In this document: piece after piece, positions 58,201-64,000 of the stretch
Position numbering within the stretch: the first letter of the stretch is position 1
How the letters are laid out: the number at the start of each line of letters is the position of its first letter
From: Earliella scabrosa
Taxonomy: Eukaryota > Basidiomycota > Agaricomycetes > Polyporales > Polyporaceae
Assembly: GCA_022605405.1 (NCBI GenBank)
Contig: JABYQQ010000002.1
Location: 2,418,001 to 2,482,000 of the forward strand
Reading direction: 5' to 3'
Length of the DNA stretch: 64,000 nucleotides
The notes under the pieces: model-generated
What the model saw: the letters and a program-made list of their open reading frames with translations, nothing else
Told to the model about the DNA's origin: nothing
Database searches by the model: none
Translations under genes and position numbers: made by a program

Positions 58201-59229
58201 GTTCGTTGGCGAGCAGAGTCAGGGGCTTCCCATCGCTGTGCGGCGCAAATGAGTATCTTCGCGCGCAGGCCACGAGACTACCAGGACACACCGGATGAGG
58301 TGGCAATGGTGCGGCACAAGCTTGTTCAAGGCCTCCAAACTCTTCTCCGATCGTTGCTCCTGCACGAAGCCAACTGCACGGTTCGCAATGCATCAGGGGT
58401 ACAACATATGAATGAGCCGCGCATGACATACCTGTCAGGACGATGAGTACCGCCACGGTGATGCTAACGGAGTCGTCGATGTTGCCCATGACGGCACTGA
58501 CGACTGCGCTTCCGCACAGCAGCAGAATAAGCGGATTCTCATATATCGTCTTCGCAAACTTGACCAGCAGCGGTTCAGGCGTGGAGACTGTAAATTCGTT
58601 GTACCCGTGGATAGCCAACAGCTCCTGCACTCTCCGCGAGGACAGGCCGTCGGTCGCAGACGTGCTGAAGTGGGTCAACGTATCCTTGGGTAGGTCAGAG
58701 TACTGCCCGCGGACATGATGCCACCGCAACTCACCTGCACCGAATAGTGCGCGAACCGTGCAGACACGCTCTCCCTCTGCGGCTCGTCCTTGTGCATTGG
58801 CAGGCGTTCGTACTGCTCTCGTTCCCGTTGGGTGAACGCAGCGACGAGCCGTCCTCCTGTACGCTCCCATAGTCCCCTCGCGCCCTCGGTCTCCACAACA
58901 GTCCGAAGTTCACCAAATGAAGATATGCCGCTTCCCGGCGCCGAAGGCGGAAGTCCCAATGGGCCCTCTAGCGTATGCCGCCGCAGTGTTGTGCTGTACG
59001 CGAAGTGCGCGCTCGCATCGGGTCGTGTAGGCTGAGGTTCGAAGGAGTGGTCGGCGGGGAAGTGGGAGAAGTATGCAGATGCGGGAGGAGACTCGGTGCG
59101 GTACTGCGTGTACACCGGCGGTCGAGCATTAGGGCTGGGATTAGCGTTGTATCTTGCTCTCGCGGAGTAGGACGACGATGCTTCTGTAGAGTAATCCTGG
59201 GCTTGCTGTCGTTTGCGTTCCAGAGCCAT
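55276..59229 (-). CDS. pmr1: P-type Ca2+/Mn2+-transporting ATPase, Golgi PMR1/SPCA type
   Basis: About ten exons run from ATG 59229 to the stop at 55276. Exon 1 (59229-58735) is a 165-residue Ser/Pro-rich N-terminal extension. Then come 58702-58432 ('[20 protein letters not shown]', '[20 protein letters not shown]'), 58373-58292 and further exons. P-type signatures in order are '[18 protein letters not shown]', '[11 protein letters not shown]' (actuator TGE), '[18 protein letters not shown]' (ion-binding helix 4), '[15 protein letters not shown]' with the phosphorylated Asp, '[11 protein letters not shown]', '[12 protein letters not shown]', '[13 protein letters not shown]' and '[17 protein letters not shown]'. 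The single 'PEGLP' site and the '[12 protein letters not shown]' wording fit the SPCA/PMR1 group rather than SERCA. It supplies Ca2+ and Mn2+ to the Golgi for glycosylation and secretion. It lies head-to-tail upstream of the C45 gene, about 255 bp apart. Confidence 0.93.
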
Positions 59230-59849
59230 GGGACTTCAGTCAAGCGCGCCCAGCCAACGCAGCTACAAATCTAACCCCGAGGGCAGCAGTCGTGTGAGAC
59301 GTCCCAAAGACGATATGGACCAGAGAGAACCCAAACAAGAGGGTACACGGAGAGAGGAGTCAGAGGACGCAAGGACGCGTGAGACCCTGCGCTGGGAGGA
59401 TGTCGTGGACCGTGACGGTGGACGGTCAAGCTGGCCGGCCATCCGCGGCCTGAACAGAGAATGAGAGTTGGTAGCAGTGCTGCGCAGAGCAAAACCTATG
59501 GCCAACGCCGGGATCGAACCGACGACCTTAGCGTAGCGCGCCAAGGAAGGGCGTATTAGCACTACGCTCTAACCAACTGAGCTAGTCGGCCATACTGAGC
59601 AAAAATTATAAGTTATTTAACAAGTATTGAGGTTATAGTGCGGCCCCGAAGCGACACAGGAGTTGTTGACTTCGAGTCTTCGAGGTTGACTTGGACTCGA
59701 ACTCATCCACGACGCAAAATCTTGGATAATATCACCTTACAAACACTCCAGCATGGCCGGACGTATGATATACATGAATGTGCCCGCAGCTCGCCCGCCA
59801 CAAGACGAAAGCTTCGAGGTAGGGCACACTTCACCGTCTTCATCTCCGC
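59230..59849. other. Intergenic region holding tRNA-Ile
   Basis: This lies between divergently transcribed PMR1 (-) and the small GLEBS-like protein (+). Apart from tRNA-Ile(AAT) and its terminator, no gene is seen. Confidence 0.5.
59499..59591 (-). tRNA. tRNA-Ile(AAT), with intron
   Basis: On the minus strand the acceptor arms GGCCGAC/GTTGGCC pair. The D arm is GCTCAGTTGGTTAGAGC, the T arm is GTCGG/CCGGC, and the anticodon loop CTAATA(A) carries AAT. An intron of about 19 nt follows position 37; the exon parts then pair as TAGTG/CGCTA. Mature length is about 74 nt. TTTT (+ strand AAAA at 59491-59494) follows as a Pol III terminator. Confidence 0.92.
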
Positions 59850-60632
59850 ATGTCTCATGATCAACAGGAGCGACGCGTACTCGACTACCTTCACGCGTAC
59901 CGAACCACAGGAAGACCTCCAGTACCGGTTCCACAACAGCCGACGGATGCACAACAACGTGCTGCTCTTGGACTTCCCCCACTCTTCGTGCCTTTCTCAG
60001 ACGCCGAGAGTGGCACAGTAACTCTGCCGGGCCTCAATGGCACCACGCCCGGGCCCATCGCAACGACCAGCAGCGCATCCTCTGGGAGTTTGGAAGTGCA
60101 AGTATTTGCTGCTATGAAGACGCAGGAGTACGGCTCGGAAGCCCACTTCTATTCCATCGTGGCGCAGCCGGAATACTCCAAGTATTCATTCGAGGTACAG
60201 GGTCTTCATCCCATTCCGCAGCCGTCGTACTTAGTTCGCTCATATAGGAACTACGTCATGAGGCCTACCGGCGGGGCAAGAAGTTCGCACAAGTGCCGCT
60301 TATACCACCAGTGCCAGTACCAGGACAACCACAACAGCGCCGTAAGACAGCCACCTTACACGCACGAATTGATACTACATTCACGCGGACCACATACAGC
60401 TGCGCTGCTGCCATCTGTCCCGCTTACTTCGACAGACAGCCTGCAGAGTGTCAACAGCATGCCTCCCTACGACCAGCACAGTTTCGAGGTGCGTGATCTA
60501 CGGCATCCGTTCGTCACGAGTGCTGACATCTGTCGTGTCTAGGAGCTTCGGCTGGCATTTATGAGGGCAGGTCGGCCGCTCACCTCAGCCGAGATCATTC
60601 AGCAGAACGCAGTGCTCAGAATGACCGTCTAA
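59850..60632 (+). CDS. Small protein with two GLEBS-like (Nup98-type) motifs
   Basis: Four exons (59850-60194, 60248-60341, 60400-60488, 60543-60632) close to 205 residues. Two copies of one motif are visible. The first is 'PEYSKYSFEELRHEAYRRGKK' split over residues 106-126, and the second 'PPYDQHSFEEL', then 'RLAFMRAGR' at about residues 167-187. An intron falls between the two Glu codons of 'SFE|ELR' in both copies, which points to an internal duplication. The pattern matches the Gle2-binding sequence (GLEBS) of Nup98 ('EY...S.EELR..DY...RKG'). The N-terminal 'RRVLDYLHAYRTTGRPP' may be a third, worn copy. Nup98's GLFG repeats and autoproteolytic domain are absent. If the resemblance is real the protein could bind the Gle2/Rae1 mRNA-export factor; that is inference. 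Confidence 0.6.
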
Positions 60633-61861
60633 GACTCACACTTCTGTGTACAAGTGTAACTTGCAAGTTGCTGTATCAATACTTACTCGTCTCCGTCTGT
60701 CAGGAGGGGTGGTGCCTCAAGGGGTAACTTGGCAGTGATCCTCGCCTTGACTGGCACCAGGCGGGCGTTGATGTCTCCTCTCAGTGGGTGTGCTTCAGCT
60801 TGTCCGCAATCTCGTTCAGCTTCATAAACGCAGAGATGTCACGATAATAGCTGACTTACTGCAGGACGCGAACTCCGGCGATAGTTCCTGCATGTCAGTC
60901 GATGGTCCCGGAACACATCGTACCCACATGGACAGGAAGTCCGCTCCCTCAGCGACGACACGGCGCTTGGATGGTCTCAGTGGTGTGTGGTCCAGTGGTT
61001 CGCTTGCGCTATCGCAATTCATCGGGAGGTTCTTCACGACCTCATCCTTATTCTGAAGAAGTGCGCCTGGCTAACGTCTATGCGATATGCTTGCTTCGCT
61101 CGCAATGACTCGTGTCCTCGCAGCTACCACGTGGATATGGCTGGTATGTCCGCCGCTCACCTCAGCCGACTCGGGGCATACCCCATAGGCGTTGACTGGA
61201 CGCACTTCGCAGGCGACAAACAAGGACAATTGTCCGGGTACAGTAAAGTAGTCTCCGTTAGCACTGTGTTGCTTGCGTCACAGTTGCATGTCCTCAGGCC
61301 TCAGGCGTAGCGAGCAACACAGTGCTAATGGAGGTACGGTAGAACACATTGCTCAAAATGATTGCACAATACAGACCTTCGCCACTACCGTGCGGCGTGT
61401 ACAAACAGGCTGTACTACTCTCACCAGGACCTTGCAGTTTGCAAGTTGCTGTATCAATGTGGCTCCTGTCCTCACCGCTGCAACGTGGGTGCGCGCGTTG
61501 CTCATTGGTATAGGCTAGGCTCCACTTAAACAGCTTTTTGCATTGCATCAACCGTTCCTTGCAGCTTCGCGTGCGCGTTGTGGCCTGATATGGCGAGGCT
61601 CACTGCACCATCACAGCCCATACGCTGTCGACACACCGAACTCATCTCCAGGATGACAGAACTCCCCTCTCTCGCGGGGGCATCAAACTCTCCCGAAGCT
61701 TCCCATATGCCGAGCACAGAATTACTGTGTGTGGTGTGGTATGCATTGATACAGCGATAAATACAGGATACACGAGTCGGGGGTATGGAGTATGGATACA
61801 TCTCTAATAAACATCGTCGGCAACGTGTATCTCGCACGAATGCCATCAATAACAAAGCGCA
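60633..61861. other. Intergenic with short duplicated segments
   Basis: No gene is supported. A 20-bp word occurs at 60661-60680 and again at 61439-61458, and a weaker pair lies near 61114 and 61468 (GTCCTC...GCT...ACGTGG). These look like remnants of local duplication. Confidence 0.4.
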
Positions 61862-62848
61862 TTATGACGCATGGCCAGGGGCCACAGCAGACAGCCACGA
61901 CCACGCGCGGGCAATCTTCTCGATCCGCTCGATCTCATCTCCAGAAACCTCGCCCTTCCACACGCTCAATATGCTCTCCTCCTCATCAATGCACCTCAGG
62001 ATCGATTCCGCGTCGCGGCCAGCCACGAACGCGAGGTAGCACCCGAGCACGCACATTGCGTCCGTCGGGCGGCCCGCCGGCGCGGTCACCAGGACGCGCA
62101 CCGTATCCTGGTCCGGGAGTGCAGCCAGGGACTGCGGGAGGCCCTCCGCGATGAAGTCGCGCGCGGCGCGGAGCTGGGGTCCGCTGAGTTCGAGCGCGGC
62201 GCGGCCTTCCCACTTGCGCGCGGTCTCGGGGAGGACGAGGCGGAGACGCTGCACGCGGCCTTCCCAGCGGCGCTCTGCGCTCCCGCCCGTGAACGCGACG
62301 CCCGAGGCGTAGCAGATGTCGACGATGTGTGTGAAGCCCTCCTCGTACGACCGGTCGGTGTCCTGCCCGAACGCGACGTAGACGGAGGGGATGATGGCCT
62401 GCAGGTGGGGGTCGTTGGCTTTGGGGGGCTGAAGGGGCGTTGGGAGTGGGGCGGGAGCGGGGGCGGGGGTGGGTTCAGCAGCCTTAGGCTTGGGCGTCTC
62501 GAAGATGGGGGTCTTCACGTCCTGGAAGTTGGCGAAGCGCGGCTTCGCTGGGTTCGCGCGGCGGCGGGGAAGATTGCTGCGGTGTGGTTGGAGGTGCCCC
62601 TTGGGCGACCACGGGCCGGGCATCTTCCCGGTCTTGAACGGCGCGTCGATCTCGAGCGTGAGGCTCACACCACAGCGGTCCCGCAGCGAGCGGCGGGCGG
62701 GGGGTGCGGGAGGCGGGAAGACGCCGAGGGGGCTGGTGGGGTACATTGCGATCGCGTCCGAGCGCGATTGCGAACGCGACTTGGTCGGGATCGCGAGGGG
62801 CGGGAGCATGGCGTGCGAGGCGGACATGGTCGCGACGGCGGCGGACAT
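61862..62848 (-). CDS. Dual-specificity-phosphatase-fold protein lacking the catalytic Cys
   Basis: A single exon of 328 residues. The ATG at 62848 ('MSAAVATMSASHAM') sits in a good context (ACAATG); the frame is open further upstream but without ATG. The first 150 residues are Pro/Ala/Ser-rich. A C-terminal domain begins 'LQAIIPSVYVAFGQDTDRS', then 'GFTHIVDICYA'. It includes 'ELSGPQLRAARDFIAEGL' and 'VRVLVTAPAGRPTDAMCVL', then 'GCYLAFVAGRDAESIL'. This tracks the DSP fold (I.P.LY...; ...G.THV...; VLVHC..G..RS......YL). At the P-loop the HC..G..R signature reads TA..G..T, so the nucleophile Cys and the Arg are missing. It would be a pseudophosphatase. The fold call is by eye; the lack of an intact P-loop is directly seen. 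Confidence 0.55.
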   Translation of the reverse strand: MSAAVATMSASHAMLPPLAIPTKSRSQSRSDAIAMYPTSPLGVFPPPAPPARRSLRDRCGVSLTLEIDAPFKTGKMPGPWSPKGHLQPHRSNLPRRRANPAKPRFANFQDVKTPIFETPKPKAAEPTPAPAPAPLPTPLQPPKANDPHLQAIIPSVYVAFGQDTDRSYEEGFTHIVDICYASGVAFTGGSAERRWEGRVQRLRLVLPETARKWEGRAALELSGPQLRAARDFIAEGLPQSLAALPDQDTVRVLVTAPAGRPTDAMCVLGCYLAFVAGRDAESILRCIDEEESILSVWKGEVSGDEIERIEKIARAWSWLSAVAPGHAS

Positions 62849-63633
62849 TGTCGATGATAGTGCGAAGCAGTGAGTTGGTCTGTGGTTGTGCGAGGTTGGC
62901 GATCTAGCCAAGTGGGGAGGTTCGCGGTGGTTGTGTGATAGCGATGGTCAGTGCTTTAGAGACGAGTCGCAGACCTGTCAAGAGAGTAGGTGAGATGAGG
63001 GAGTGCGCGGTGCGTGCAGGAGTCCTCACTGACTTATGTAGCACAGAACACGCGGTGGAGTGCAAGGCTTGCCGAAGACACGAGGCGGGTTATTTCACGT
63101 TCGGGGGTTGTAGATGATAAGCAAAGGGCGGTTGGCTTGGACTGGTGGTTGGGTGAAGATGTTGAACGTTGTGTTGATGTTGGTCTGAGGCGAACGAAGA
63201 CCTCTTTATACATTGTTCGAGCCTGTCGCCAGAGCAGTGCCTCGGCTACCCTTCTTTCGTCGGTTAGCGGACTTGAACGTTATCCTATGTCGACTCACCG
63301 CGTCCCGATCACCATAGCCGAGGGCATCGAGTGTTGCCCCAGGCCAGACTGCAATGCGGCTGGGACGAAGCTAGTTCACAGCCAAACTTCCGCCTTCTCT
63401 TCGTTTGTGCGCGCCGGATTTCGAGTCGGACCGCGCATCCGATCCGAGGCGGACTTGCCACATTCGGCCATCCACGGGTACCCACCTTCGTCGGGTTGTC
63501 CGAGAGTCAATCGTACACGGAAGCGGAGAAGTGAAGGCGGTCGTGAGAAGTCGTGATATTGGTACAGAAGATTCCCCGGTATCCCCAGATGACCCGAGTC
63601 TCGATATACAAGATACATCCGAGCATTTTCCTC
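62849..63633. other. Intergenic upstream of the DSP-fold gene
   Basis: A TATAAAG on the minus strand at 63204-63210 may belong to the DSP-fold gene, with a leader of about 350 nt or a 5' UTR intron. An open frame at 63014-63556 (+) has no recognisable domain and partly opposes the 3' flank of the next gene. No gene is called. Confidence 0.4.
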
Positions 63634-64000
63634 CTAGTTCTCGTTCGCGGCAGGCTTGAACATCCGCGGGTGCCTGCGCTCCTTCGCGAGCTCCTGCTCC
63701 CTCTGGCGCGCCTCGATCTTCATCTTCTGGAGGCGCATCGCCTCCTTCATCGTCTCCGCCCATACCCACGGCCGGCTGCTGTCCGGGAGCGAGTTGAAGT
63801 ACTCCCATCCGCCCACACCGCCCCAGCCCGTGCCGTACTTGTCCATGAGGTTCCCGATGCTCGTCACCACGTTCTGCGGGCTGATGTACCCAAACCCGTT
63901 CGACGGGTTCGTGAGCACGAGCGCGGTCACGCGCGCGGGGTCGATGCCCTGCTCGTACTCGATGATCCGCACGTACTGGTCCTCGGGGAAGAACGTCCCG
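63634..64000 (-). CDS. Probable GH18 (chitinase-like) protein, C-terminal part, runs off the right edge
   Basis: The frame is open from the edge to the TAG at 63636-63634, about 121 residues. It contains 'VTALVLTNPSNGFGYISP', 'VTSIGNLMDKYGTGWGGVG' and 'GWEYFNSLPDSSRPWVWAE'. The 'GGV.GWEYFNS.P' ending is what I recall from basidiomycete GH18 proteins, where the last barrel strand carries this Trp. The catalytic DxxDxDxE motif would lie outside the window, so the enzyme activity cannot be checked. A strongly charged tail follows ('KIEARQREQELAKERRHPR'), unusual for a secreted chitinase and suggesting an intracellular protein. An unrelated TIM-barrel enzyme remains possible. Confidence 0.5.
   Translation of the reverse strand, partial: GTFFPEDQYVRIIEYEQGIDPARVTALVLTNPSNGFGYISPQNVVTSIGNLMDKYGTGWGGVGGWEYFNSLPDSSRPWVWAETMKEAMRLQKMKIEARQREQELAKERRHPRMFKPAANEN

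Noticed and set aside
61871..62857. Plus-strand open frame (328 codons) opposite the DSP-fold gene
   Set aside because: It covers almost exactly the same interval in antisense, is Arg/Asp/Gly-rich and has no recognisable domain.
1..64000. Transposons, CRISPR arrays, bacterial-type operons
   Set aside because: No reverse transcriptase, transposase or integrase motifs, no long terminal or inverted repeats and no spaced repeat arrays were seen. Introns throughout show a eukaryotic nuclear genome.

Overview
This window reads as nuclear DNA of a filamentous basidiomycete, most likely an agaricomycete of the polypore type. That inference rests on intron-dense genes (introns of about 50-70 nt, GT-AG), basidiomycete-restricted membrane families (DUF6533 and DUF6534), F-box/leucine-rich proteins, a secreted GH10 xylanase and split tRNA genes. 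There are no operons or Shine-Dalgarno sites. Gene models below were spliced by eye, using reading-frame closure and comparison between paralogs inside the window.

Left half (1 to about 34 kb) is accessory. It opens with the 3' part of an F-box protein (2-1204, +). Next come DUF6533 membrane proteins (2624-4148, 5881-7813, 8911-10681; the last two lie on a roughly 2.5 kb tandem duplication), a DUF6534 membrane protein (13450-15609), a penta-EF-hand protein (17159-15956, -), a fourth DUF6533 gene (18404-20195) and a second F-box paralog in opposite orientation (22078-20245, -). From 22.3 to 32.2 kb lies a cluster of two families that I cannot assign. Family X has two copies, at 23453-22339 (-) and 30887-32221 (+). 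Family Y has three copies, at 23722-24969 (+), 28171-26924 (-) and 30222-28999 (-). X and Y form divergent pairs at both ends of the cluster, in mirror image.

Right half (34 to 64 kb) is mostly conserved, GC-richer and gene-dense. In order it holds a seven-helix receptor-like protein with a proline-rich tail (34039-37382), the GH10 xylanase (39147-40679), tRNA-Ala(AGC), an FAD-linked oxidase with a roughly 350-residue disordered insertion (42641-45839), a DH-BAR-SH3 Rho GEF (50206-46747, -) and a class III CoA-transferase (51657-53522). After these come a C45 acyltransferase (55020-53677, -), a Golgi-type PMR1 Ca2+/Mn2+ ATPase (59229-55276, -), tRNA-Ile(AAT), a small protein with two GLEBS-like motifs (59850-60632), a phosphatase-fold protein without its catalytic cysteine (62848-61862, -) and the C-terminal part of a probable GH18 protein (64000-63634, -).

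The observations most worth following are the mirrored X-Y divergent module, whose X member resembles the PemK/MazF fold in one short segment; a 2-nucleotide microexon conserved in all four DUF6533 genes; the small double-GLEBS protein; and the FAD oxidase split by a disordered insert.
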